A stretch of 5,275 nucleotides of DNA from Acidobacteriota bacterium. GTDB taxonomy: Bacteria > Acidobacteriota > Terriglobia > Terriglobales > SCQP01. The stretch spans positions 1-5,275 of the forward strand of contig JAKATS010000098.1 of NCBI GenBank assembly GCA_021818645.1, written 5' to 3'. The notes under the pieces were generated by a model that saw only the letters and a list, made by a program, of their open reading frames with translations, was not told where the DNA came from and searched no databases. This document shows, piece after piece, positions 1 to 5,275 of this stretch. The translations under genes were made by a program, and so were the position numbers. The stretch's first letter is position 1, and each line of letters starts with the position of its first letter.

Positions 1-169
1 GATCTTCGATGACCAGGAAATCACGGATGTTTTCGCATAGGTAGGCCAGACCGCGCGGCAATAAAACTCCCTGCGCCACGAAGGGCTGCATCAGGGCATG
101 GATCTCGCCGGCATCGCAGAGTCGCGCTTTGCGGATCTTGTCGCCGGAGCGTGGATTGGAAGTTTTCAT
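1..169 (-). CDS. argA: N-acetylglutamate synthase, single-domain GNAT type (5' part only)
   Basis: Only the first 56 codons are in the window; the gene continues past the left edge. The visible protein begins MKTSNPRSGDKIRKARLCDA and goes on to a segment containing QGVLLPRGLAYLCENIRDF and then LVIED. This matches the opening of GNAT-fold amino-acid N-acetyltransferases of the short ArgA type, where IRKAR..DA is strand 1 with helix 1 and LLPR...ENIRDF is the substrate-side loop and helix. The predicted reaction is transfer of acetyl from acetyl-CoA to glutamate, the entry step of arginine synthesis, in the cytoplasm. It starts directly with the GNAT domain, without the amino-acid-kinase domain of E. 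coli ArgA. The ATG overlaps the argB stop in ATGA and has a good ribosome binding site inside argB, so the start is well supported. The acetyl-CoA-binding motif is not visible, and another GNAT substrate is possible, but the operon position behind argC and argB favours this call. Confidence 0.8.
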   Translation of the reverse strand, partial: MKTSNPRSGDKIRKARLCDAGEIHALMQPFVAQGVLLPRGLAYLCENIRDFLVIED

Positions 170-996
170 AACGCCGCCTCCCTGGCCGGCGCCGCGAAGG
201 CGAGGGCGGGCAGGATGCGAGTATGGGGATAATCGCCGGCCGAAAGGTCGGCCGCCAGCGCCGCCGCGCCCAGAATTTGCACTTCCTTCACGCCGCCCTC
301 CAGAGCCTGGCGGCAGGCGTCAAGTTTGGGCAGCATACCGCCGCGGATTACGCCGCTCGCCAGCAGAGATTCCAGTTCATCCAGCCGGATTTGAGGAATC
401 AGCCGGCTCTGAGCGTCGAGCACGCCGGCGACATCGGTGACCAGCAGCAAACGCGCGGCCTTGAGTTGCAGGGCAATAGCGGCGGCGAAGGAGTCGGCAT
501 TGACGTTAAGCGCGGGCGCGGTTACGGGCGAACCGGCCGCCACGGCCGCCAGGCTGGCTAACACCGGCACCAGGCCCTGGTCGAGCAAGCTGCGCAAGAG
601 CGCGGGAGAGCCGTCCACGGCCTCGCCCACCAAGCCCAGCGCGGGATCGAGCGGCTGGGCAAATAGGCAATCGCCATCCAGGCCAGTCAAGCCGACTGCG
701 CGGGCACGTAAGCCGGCCGCCCGCCACTCGCGATTCAGCGCCGCCACTAGTTTTTTGTTCACTCCGCCGGCCAGGGCCAGCAGCGCAGCCTCGAGAGTGG
801 CCAGATCGGTGACCCGCAAACCGTTATGAAACCGGCTGGGGATGTGCAATTTTTCCAGCAAGGCGGAAAGCGTTTTCCCGCCGCCGTGCACAATCGCGAG
901 CCGCCCGGCGCCGGCCCAGCCGGCCAGCGCCAGCGCGCAGGCGGGTGCGGGTTCCGGCTCGAGAATGCTGCCCCCGATTTTGATGACGGTCGTCAT
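166..996 (-). CDS. argB: N-acetylglutamate kinase
   Basis: Complete 276-residue amino-acid-kinase-fold protein that phosphorylates N-acetylglutamate with ATP to N-acetyl-glutamyl-5-phosphate, the second step of arginine synthesis (cytoplasmic). Visible motifs in order: KIGGS at 6-10 (phosphate-binding lysine and glycine turn), HGGGK at 37-41, NGLRVTD at 58-64 (substrate-binding arginine 61), NVNAD at 164-168 (substrate and metal contacts), TDVAGVLD at 187-194 (nucleotide side), GGMLPK at 219-224 (lysine 224, aligning with the conserved ATP-site lysine) and a C-terminal TRIL at 259-262. Length is close to the family norm (about 260-300). The protein begins directly at the first core strand, with no N-terminal helix like that which forms the arginine-inhibited hexamer in P. 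aeruginosa-type enzymes; I infer an E. coli-like, arginine-insensitive dimer. The ATG overlaps the argC stop as ATGA, and the 3' end overlaps the argA-like start the same way, so translation is probably coupled along the operon. Confidence 0.95.
   Translation of the reverse strand: MTTVIKIGGSILEPEPAPACALALAGWAGAGRLAIVHGGGKTLSALLEKLHIPSRFHNGLRVTDLATLEAALLALAGGVNKKLVAALNREWRAAGLRARAVGLTGLDGDCLFAQPLDPALGLVGEAVDGSPALLRSLLDQGLVPVLASLAAVAAGSPVTAPALNVNADSFAAAIALQLKAARLLLVTDVAGVLDAQSRLIPQIRLDELESLLASGVIRGGMLPKLDACRQALEGGVKEVQILGAAALAADLSAGDYPHTRILPALAFAAPAREAAL
177..183 (-). promoter_or_regulatory. Ribosome binding site for the argA-like gene
   Basis: On the minus strand this reads AGGGAGG. Its GGAGG core (177-181) lies 7 bases before the ATG whose last base is 167, and it sits within the last codons of argB. 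It fixes the start of the acetyltransferase and suggests translation can both re-initiate after argB and start on its own. Confidence 0.65.
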
Positions 997-2063
997 AGCA
1001 GGCCCGCCGCGGGCGAGAATCCGAACATGAGATTGCCGTTTTCGAGCGCCTGTCCGGCCGCGCCCTTGACCAGATTGTCGAGTGCGGTGACGGCGATCAA
1101 CTGCCGGCCATCAGGAGAGATTTTCCAGCCCACATCGCAAAAATTCGTATGCGCCACGCTATGCAAGTCGGGCAGCCGCGGGGCGGTGATGCGGGTAAAC
1201 CACGCTTCGGCATAGGCCATACGATAGGCCGCGGCGACCTGCTCGGCGGTAACGCCTGCCGCCAGCGGGACATACGTCGTTGCCAGAATGCCGCGGCTGG
1301 TGGGCAGCAGATGCGGGGTAAACGTCAGCCGCTCCAGCGGCAAGCCGGAATGCTGTGCGATTTCCGGCGTGTGCCGGTGCTGAAACAGCCCGTAGGCAGA
1401 GCAGTTCCCTTCAAGTTCGACAAAATGCAGATCGTCGCGCAGCCCGCGCCCGGCACCGCTGGCGCCCGATTTGGCATCACAGATCACCGCTTCCGGGCCC
1501 AAACACCCCGACTGCGCCAACGGCCAGAGGGCAGTATTGGCGGCCGTGGCATAGCAGCCGGGATTGGAAACCAGACGCGCCCCGGCCAGCCGGGCGCGAT
1601 TTTTTTCCGGCCAGCCATAGACCGCCTCGGCCAGGAGTTGTGGTGCAGAATGAGGCATACCATACCAGCGTTCAAAGAGCGCGGCTTCGGAGAAACGAAA
1701 GGCGCCGCTGAGATCAACGATCCGGGGCGGCTGGGGCGCAGCCAGCAGCGCGGGCACCCATTCCAGCGCCGGTTCGTGCGGCACGCAGAGAAAGACCACA
1801 TCCGGGCGCGCGGCCAGCATGGCCGCCGGCGTGCCCGGCACGATTTCCAGCCCGGCGGGCAGAGACCCGGAGGAAGCGCCGGTTGCAGCCGCCAGACTCG
1901 GCAGCACCTGATCGAGGCGGCGCGCGCCTTCGCCCCCGCGGCCCGAGCTCTGAGCGGCCACCAGTTGGGCCTGAGGGTGCCGGACCAGCCGCCGGGCCAG
2001 TTCCTGGCCGGCATAGCCGGTGATGCCCAGCACGCCTACCCGCCATGATGAATAATTATTCAC
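993..2063 (-). CDS. argC: N-acetyl-gamma-glutamyl-phosphate reductase
   Basis: Complete 356-residue enzyme that reduces N-acetyl-glutamyl-5-phosphate with NADPH to the semialdehyde, the third step of arginine synthesis (cytoplasmic). The N-terminal Rossmann fold shows VGVLGITGYAG at 9-19 (GxxGxxG nucleotide loop). The catalytic cysteine is C170 in SNPGCYAT, typical of ArgC. KSGASGAG at 198-205, HRHTPEI at 229-235, and DNLVKGAAGQA at 339-349 are further family signatures. Length is normal (about 335-355). It is the first gene of the operon. The only start that fits is GTG at 2063-2061: an in-frame TGA (2069-2067) stands two codons upstream, and the next start-like codon is inside the glycine loop. 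This GTG lies inside an ARG box, so residues 2-5 (NNYS) are written by operator DNA. There is no clear Shine-Dalgarno sequence, and the predicted transcript start is only a few bases upstream. Start confidence is moderate; identity is near certain. Confidence 0.96.
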   Translation of the reverse strand: MNNYSSWRVGVLGITGYAGQELARRLVRHPQAQLVAAQSSGRGGEGARRLDQVLPSLAAATGASSGSLPAGLEIVPGTPAAMLAARPDVVFLCVPHEPALEWVPALLAAPQPPRIVDLSGAFRFSEAALFERWYGMPHSAPQLLAEAVYGWPEKNRARLAGARLVSNPGCYATAANTALWPLAQSGCLGPEAVICDAKSGASGAGRGLRDDLHFVELEGNCSAYGLFQHRHTPEIAQHSGLPLERLTFTPHLLPTSRGILATTYVPLAAGVTAEQVAAAYRMAYAEAWFTRITAPRLPDLHSVAHTNFCDVGWKISPDGRQLIAVTALDNLVKGAAGQALENGNLMFGFSPAAGLL

Positions 2064-2064
2064 A
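2047..2064 (-). promoter_or_regulatory. ARG box 2 (ArgR operator, start-codon proximal)
   Basis: On the minus strand this 18-mer reads TGTGAATAATTATTCATC. It matches the E. coli ARG consensus WNTGAATWWWWATTCANW at all positions but the last, and its 14-base core is a perfect palindrome. It covers the GTG start and first five codons of argC. ArgR (AhrC) hexamers with bound arginine repress arginine-synthesis genes through paired boxes of this kind. That ArgR is the binder is inferred; its gene is not in the window. Confidence 0.85.
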
Positions 2065-2066
2065 AC

Positions 2067-2084
2067 TCATAATAATTATTCATA
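2067..2084 (-). promoter_or_regulatory. ARG box 1 (ArgR operator, promoter proximal)
   Basis: On the minus strand this 18-mer reads TATGAATAATTATTATGA. It keeps the TGAAT half and the AT-rich centre, but the second half is ATTAT instead of ATTCA. It shares the 10-base palindrome AATAATTATT with box 2, lies 2 bp from it and 20 bp centre to centre, so both face the same side of the helix. It contains the predicted -10 element of the argC promoter, so occupancy should block RNA polymerase. Confidence 0.8.
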
Positions 2085-2103
2085 TCCGGCCGGGACCTGT
2101 CAA
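2075..2103 (-). promoter_or_regulatory. argC operon promoter (sigma70 type)
   Basis: On the minus strand, TTGACA (2103-2098, perfect -35) is followed after 17 bp by AATAAT (2080-2075, 5 of 6 to the -10 consensus). The predicted transcript start is around 2067-2068, only about 4-5 bases before the argC GTG. The -10 is embedded in ARG box 1, consistent with repression by arginine-loaded ArgR. This is a strong match by eye; start-site position is inferred. Confidence 0.7.
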
Positions 2104-2138
2104 GCCTGCGGCGGCGATAAACTAAATGCGGACGAGGC

Positions 2139-2144
2139 AGGAGA
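2139..2144 (+). promoter_or_regulatory. Ribosome binding site that sets the mtaB start
   Basis: AGGAGA lies 5 bases before ATG 2150. The upstream in-frame ATG at 2126 has no such site and would place this sequence inside the coding region. The ATG at 2156 is also in frame, but 11 bases from the site. ATG 2150 is therefore the best start. Confidence 0.7.
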
Positions 2145-2149
2145 TCCGG

Positions 2150-3499
2150 ATGGCAATGACGCTATACAACTTTGGCTGCCGGGCCAATCAAGCCGATGGC
2201 GAGGCGCTGAGGCAGCGGCTGGAAGCCGAGAATCCGGCTGCGCCCGGGCGGGTGGCCATTGTCAATACCTGCGCCGTAACCGCCGAAGCCGAGGCCGAAG
2301 CGCGCCGGCAGATTCGCCAACTGGGGCGCGCGGGTGCGCGGGTGCTGGTTACCGGCTGTTATGCCCAGCGTGCGCCTGAGCAACTCCGGCAGCTCCCGGG
2401 GGTCGAATGGGTGATCGGCAATACGGAAAAAACAGAGATTCCACAAATCCTGCGCCGGGCAGGAATAATTTCAATCACGCCGTCAAATCCCGCGAGTGCT
2501 CACCGTGTCAGTCCGGGATGGCTGCTGCCCATCCACACCGGGGCGCAGACGCGGCCGGTGCTCAAAGTGCAGGAAGGCTGCGGACAAGGCTGCACGTTTT
2601 GCATCATTCCCTCCACCCGCGGGCGCAGCCGTTCACTGCCGCTTGAAGAAATTGTGAGTCATGTCGAGCGGCTGGCAGAACAGGGAGCGCGCGAAGTGGT
2701 GCTCTCAGGCATCCATCTCGGCCACTGGGGCCGCGATCTGGAACCGCGCATGACACCGGCCGGTTTGGTGGAAGCCATTCTCAGGCACACCCGCATCGAG
2801 CAACTGCGGCTGAGCTCGATCGAGCCCATGGACTGGAATCGCCAGTTGATGGAATTACTAACCCATCCCCGCGTCGCACCTCACGCCCATGTACCCCTGC
2901 AATCGGGCAGCCTGAGCGTGCTGCGCCGCATGCGCCGCCGATACCGACCCCGGGATTACGTTCAAAAAATCGAGGCGATTCATGCCGCCGCGCCGGAGGC
3001 TGCGATCGGCGCGGATGTGATGGCCGGTTTTCCCGGCGAGAGCGCGGCCGAATTCGAGGAAACCTGCAGCTTGATTGAACAGCTTCCATTGAGCTACCTG
3101 CATGTGTTTCCTTTTTCCGCGCGGCCGGGAACAGAAGCTGAAGCCGCATTGCAAACGGGGCAATGGCAAACGGTGCCGGATGCAGAAAAACAGGAGCGCG
3201 CCGAACGGCTGCGCGCCCTGGGACAGCAAAAACAGACGGCCTTCGCCGCCCGGTTTCTGGGCTGGTCCTTGCGCTGCATCACCCTGAAGAGCGGCGCCTC
3301 GGGAATCACCCAGGCGCTCAGCGGCAATTATCTGAAGATCGAAGTAGCGGGCGATTATGCCGCCAACCAGTGGCTGATGGTAACCATGCGAACTGCAGTG
3401 GAAGGAAAGCTGGCAGGAACGGCTGGGAAATTCAGTGCCGGGCAGCCGCCGGGTTTCGCGCCGCCGTCTTTGATGCGACCAGCAGTTTGCGCGCAGTAA
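2150..3499 (+). CDS. mtaB: tRNA t6A37 C2-methylthiotransferase, MtaB-type radical SAM enzyme
   Basis: Complete 449-residue MiaB/MtaB-family protein. The family converts t6A at position 37 of ANN-decoding tRNAs to ms2t6A with S-adenosylmethionine and two [4Fe-4S] clusters, improving decoding. The N-terminal UPF0004 domain carries its three cluster cysteines: C10 (FGCRANQ), C41 (NTCAVT) and C70 (VTGCYAQ). The radical-SAM domain has the C144-x3-C148-x2-C151 motif in QEGCGQGCTFCIIPSTRGR. It continues with LSGIHLGHWG near 185-194, LSSIEP at 221-226, HVPLQSGS at 247-254 and VMAGFPGES at 290-298. A short, weak TRAM-like tail spans about 370-425. FGCRANQ, SGIHLG and RRMRRRY favour MtaB over MiaB (i6A) or RimO (ribosomal protein S12). 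It is divergent from argC. Its last 22 codons overlap the RlpA-like gene on the other strand, and the last 25 or so residues are a low-complexity tail without family features. Start chosen from the AGGAGA site; the longer form from 2126 would add 8 residues. Confidence 0.92.
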   Translation: MAMTLYNFGCRANQADGEALRQRLEAENPAAPGRVAIVNTCAVTAEAEAEARRQIRQLGRAGARVLVTGCYAQRAPEQLRQLPGVEWVIGNTEKTEIPQILRRAGIISITPSNPASAHRVSPGWLLPIHTGAQTRPVLKVQEGCGQGCTFCIIPSTRGRSRSLPLEEIVSHVERLAEQGAREVVLSGIHLGHWGRDLEPRMTPAGLVEAILRHTRIEQLRLSSIEPMDWNRQLMELLTHPRVAPHAHVPLQSGSLSVLRRMRRRYRPRDYVQKIEAIHAAAPEAAIGADVMAGFPGESAAEFEETCSLIEQLPLSYLHVFPFSARPGTEAEAALQTGQWQTVPDAEKQERAERLRALGQQKQTAFAARFLGWSLRCITLKSGASGITQALSGNYLKIEVAGDYAANQWLMVTMRTAVEGKLAGTAGKFSAGQPPGFAPPSLMRPAVCAQ

Positions 3500-3929
3500 T
3501 ACGGGCGCGGCGGCCGGGCGGATAGAGCAGGCGAATTCTCACCCGCGCCAGACCGCGCGCCAGCATATGCAGCATGCGCGCCGCCGCGCGAGAAAGGTCG
3601 AGAATACGGCCGCGCACAAACGGACCACGGTCATTGATCAGAACCTTTACCTGCCGGCCATTCCGCAGGTTGGTGACCTTTACCACGCTGCCCAACTGAA
3701 AGTGCCGGCTCGCGGCGGTCAATAAATGAGGATTAAACCTCGTGCCCGAGCTGGTTACAAAACCGGAAAAGGCCGAGCCGTACCAGGATGCGATGCCGAT
3801 CTGGATTTCCGGCCGGGCTGCCGTTTTTTGTGCCCCAACGGAAGAGCTCAAGGCCAGCAGGAAGCCGCAGGCCAATCCGGCGATCGTACGCGGCGGGCAA
3901 AACCGGGCACGTTTATCGGGTATACCCAC
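3432..3929 (-). CDS. Secreted RlpA-like double-psi beta-barrel protein
   Basis: A 165-residue exported protein. Residues 1-33 form a Sec signal: basic start (DKRAR), hydrophobic core (LACGFLLALSSS) and a likely cleavage after VGA. There is no lipobox cysteine after the core, so it is probably not a lipoprotein, unlike E. coli RlpA. Residues about 43-133 are the RlpA double-psi barrel, shown by GIASWYG (45-51), KVTNLRNGR (84-92), INDRGPF (98-104) and GRILDLSRAAARML (107-120). RlpA proteins act on cell-wall peptidoglycan, some as septal lytic transglycosylases cutting glycan stripped of stem peptides. Here the usual SGE..D reads SGTRFN (T63) and the usual TAAH reads TAAS (S74), while D100 is kept, so catalysis is doubtful. 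There is no SPOR domain, only a basic tail, so the protein is half the size of E. coli RlpA. The start is GTG without a visible Shine-Dalgarno sequence, and an in-frame TGA lies three codons upstream. Its 3' end overlaps mtaB by 68 bp. Confidence 0.87.
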   Translation of the reverse strand: MGIPDKRARFCPPRTIAGLACGFLLALSSSVGAQKTAARPEIQIGIASWYGSAFSGFVTSSGTRFNPHLLTAASRHFQLGSVVKVTNLRNGRQVKVLINDRGPFVRGRILDLSRAAARMLHMLARGLARVRIRLLYPPGRRARITARKLLVASKTAARNPAAARH

Positions 3930-3969
3930 AGTGAGTCAGATGATGAAGCCCAGGCTGAGGTTGTGAATC

Positions 3970-3998
3970 AGCATATGGAGAGAGACACAAAGTATCAA
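3970..3998 (-). promoter_or_regulatory. Predicted promoter of the RlpA-like gene
   Basis: On the minus strand, TTGATA (3998-3993, 5 of 6 to the -35 consensus) is followed after exactly 17 bp by TATGCT (3975-3970, 4 of 6 to the -10 consensus). This predicts a leader of about 34 bases before the GTG at 3929. It suggests the gene is transcribed independently of rarA upstream. Found by eye only. Confidence 0.45.
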
Positions 3999-4011
3999 TC
4001 CGGTTCGCGAG

Positions 4012-4074
4012 AGAAAACCTCCGCAGCACAGCCGCTTTCAGGAATACAGGCTACGAACGAGTCAGGAGTTTTCT
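4012..4074. repeat. Imperfect inverted repeat in the rarA / RlpA-like gap
   Basis: AGAAAACCTCC (4012-4022) can pair with GGAGTTTTCT (4065-4074): ten base pairs with one bulged C, around a 42-base loop. It lies just after the rarA stop and upstream of the -35 of the RlpA-like gene. It is not a normal intrinsic terminator in the rarA direction, because the loop is long and no T-run follows. It may be a transcript 3' structure, a protein site, or chance. Nothing else recognisable is seen in this 161-bp gap. Confidence 0.3.
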
Positions 4075-4090
4075 GGATAACGATTTTTCT

Positions 4091-5275
4091 CTACTCACCC
4101 GAGTGATTGCTGTGAGCTCGCGCACGCTGCTCGGCCAATTCACGTAACCGCTCGGCATAACGGGCTTCCCGGCCGGCCGCAGTGGGCCGAAAGTAGTGCC
4201 GGTCGCGCAGATTATCAGGCAGACATTGCATGTCGGCAACCTGGCCGGGCAGATCATGGGCGTACTGATAGCCATGACCATAGCCCAGATTCTTCATCAT
4301 TGGCGTGGGCGCATTGCGAATGTGCAGGGGCACGGGCAGGTTGGGCTGGGTTTCGACATCACTCTGCACTTCTCCATAGGCTACGTAAACCGCATTGGAT
4401 TTAGGCGCCAAGGCCAGATAGACGCAGGCCTGCGCCAGCGCCAGTTCACCCTCCGGCCGGCCCAGAAAATCGAAGGCATCGCGGGCAGCGATAGCCTGAA
4501 CCAGGGCATTGGGATCGGCGAGGCCTATGTCTTCGGAAGCGAAACGCACCATGCGGCGGGCGATATAGAGCGGGTCTTCGCCCGAGGCCAGCATACGCCC
4601 CAGCCAGTACAGGCCGGCATCGGGATCGCTGTTACGCAGCGATTTATGCAGAGCCGAGATCAGATTGAAATGTTCTTCTCCAGCGCGATCGTACAGCAGC
4701 ACGCGCCGCTGCAAGGTAAGGCGCAATAACTCGGGTGTGATGCGAATCCGACCGGCGGCGTCGGGAGCCGCGCCCAGCGCGGCGCTCTCAAGCAGATTGC
4801 AGGCCACGCGGGCGTCGCCATTGGCCAGATTGGCGATCTGGCCCAGCAGCAGCGCCTCCGCCGTTTCGGGATCCTGATCCTGATCGCCCCATACAAGAAC
4901 CGCTCCCGCGGGCAGCGCCCGCGCCAGACCGCGTTCGGGATCGCGCACGGCGCGGCGCAGCAACTCGATTAATTCCGCTTCCTGCAGAGGATCCAGAACA
5001 TAAACCCGGGCGCGCGAAAGCAGGGCGGAATTGAGCTCGAAACTCGGGTTTTCGGTGGTGGCGCCGATCAGGCGAATGGCCCCGCGCTCGACATAGGGCA
5101 GAAAGGCATCCTGCTGAGCTTTGTTGAAGCGGTGAATTTCGTCCACGAACAGCAGCGTGCGCTGGCCGCGCTGCGCCGCGGTTTCCGCCGCGCTCATCAC
5201 CTCGCGAATTTCCTTAATGCCGCTTTGCACCGCGCTGAAGGGCACAAAGCGCGCGCGCATGCGCGGCGAGCAGGC
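4091..5275 (-). CDS. rarA: Replication-associated recombination protein A, AAA+ ATPase (5' end missing)
   Basis: 394 C-terminal residues are visible; the reading frame stays open to the right edge, so the start and the Walker A loop lie outside. By comparison with E. coli RarA (about 447 residues), roughly 60-75 residues are missing. RarA/MgsA is a cytoplasmic AAA+ ATPase related to clamp loaders that acts at stalled or gapped replication forks. Visible in order: SAVQSGIKEIR just after the missing Walker A region, Walker B LLFVDEIHRFNK (D45, E46 of the visible part), sensor 1 GATTENPSFELNSALLSRAR including the probable arginine finger, a lid with NGDARVACNLLE, then the MgsA C-terminal domains with HFNLISALHKSLRNSDPDAGLYW, GEDPLYIARRM, ASEDIGLADPNAL, LALAPKSNAVY, LPVPLHIRNAPT and LGYGHGYQYAHD. 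These are typical and intact. The protein ends in an Arg/Ala/Glu-rich helix (AERLRELAEQRARAH). It is co-directional with the RlpA-like gene, but separated by 161 bp with a predicted promoter, so they are probably separate units. Confidence 0.95.
   Translation of the reverse strand, partial: ACSPRMRARFVPFSAVQSGIKEIREVMSAAETAAQRGQRTLLFVDEIHRFNKAQQDAFLPYVERGAIRLIGATTENPSFELNSALLSRARVYVLDPLQEAELIELLRRAVRDPERGLARALPAGAVLVWGDQDQDPETAEALLLGQIANLANGDARVACNLLESAALGAAPDAAGRIRITPELLRLTLQRRVLLYDRAGEEHFNLISALHKSLRNSDPDAGLYWLGRMLASGEDPLYIARRMVRFASEDIGLADPNALVQAIAARDAFDFLGRPEGELALAQACVYLALAPKSNAVYVAYGEVQSDVETQPNLPVPLHIRNAPTPMMKNLGYGHGYQYAHDLPGQVADMQCLPDNLRDRHYFRPTAAGREARYAERLRELAEQRARAHSNHSGE

Noticed and set aside
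1149..2048. A 299-codon open frame on the plus strand opposite argC.
   Set aside because: It is antisense to a clear argC; its composition (rich in Arg, Gly, Gln) and lack of any family motif are typical of a shadow frame in GC-rich DNA.
2056..2083. Short upstream frames in front of argC starting at ATG 2083 and ATG 2070.
   Set aside because: Both are only a few codons long, lie at or upstream of the predicted transcript start, and arise from the AT-rich operator palindromes.
2126..2149. Longer mtaB start at ATG 2126.
   Set aside because: No ribosome site precedes it, and the AGGAGA at 2139-2144 fits ATG 2150 with 5-base spacing; the extra residues (MRTRQEIR) are not family-like.
3936..3974. 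A 12-codon upstream frame (ATG 3974 to TGA 3936), in frame with the RlpA-like gene; possible leader peptide or stop-codon read-through.
   Set aside because: No ribosome site, its ATG overlaps the predicted -10 so it may not be transcribed, and the peptide has no regulatory codon run.
4012..4074. Inverted repeat as an intrinsic terminator of rarA.
   Set aside because: The loop is 42 bases and no T-run follows the stem on the minus strand.
4196..4729. A 177-codon open frame on the plus strand opposite rarA.
   Set aside because: It lies entirely within the conserved rarA coding region, has no recognisable motif and no ribosome site.
1..5275. Mobile element, CRISPR array, tRNA/rRNA, toxin-antitoxin or defence system.
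   Set aside because: No spaced direct repeats other than the ARG boxes, no transposase or integrase motif, no tRNA-like sequence, and all long genes are conserved housekeeping families.

Overview
The window is GC-rich, gene-dense bacterial chromosome with housekeeping content. It holds parts or all of six protein-coding genes in three blocks. I see no phage, IS, CRISPR, tRNA or rRNA sequence. The organism cannot be fixed from this alone. High GC, E. coli-type ARG boxes, a single-domain GNAT N-acetylglutamate synthase behind argB, and the mix of mtaB, rlpA and rarA would fit an Acidobacteriota-like bacterium, but that is a weak inference.

Left block (1-2063, minus strand): an arginine-biosynthesis operon read argC, argB, then an argA-like acetyltransferase that runs off the left edge. 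Both junctions are 4-base ATGA stop/start overlaps. The three enzymes cover the first three steps of the acetylated ornithine pathway: N-acetylglutamate synthase, N-acetylglutamate kinase and N-acetyl-glutamyl-phosphate reductase. In front of argC lie a strong sigma70-type promoter (TTGACA, 17 bp, AATAAT) and two tandem ARG boxes, 20 bp centre to centre. The upstream box covers the -10 element and the downstream box covers the GTG start. This is a classic arrangement for arginine-dependent repression by ArgR.

Middle block (2150-3499, plus strand): a complete mtaB-type radical-SAM tRNA methylthiotransferase, divergent from argC across an 86-bp gap. Its start is set by an AGGAGA ribosome binding site.

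Right block (minus strand): rarA, a AAA+ replication-associated recombination factor whose N-terminus lies beyond the right edge, then a 161-bp gap, then a short secreted RlpA-like double-psi beta-barrel protein. The RlpA-like gene has its own predicted promoter and overlaps the mtaB 3' end tail to tail by 68 bp. Two of the three residues I recall as catalytic in RlpA lytic transglycosylases are replaced in it.

I found no convincing undescribed system. The points most worth a second look are the operator-embedded, almost leaderless argC start, the apparently degenerate RlpA active site, and the long convergent overlap.
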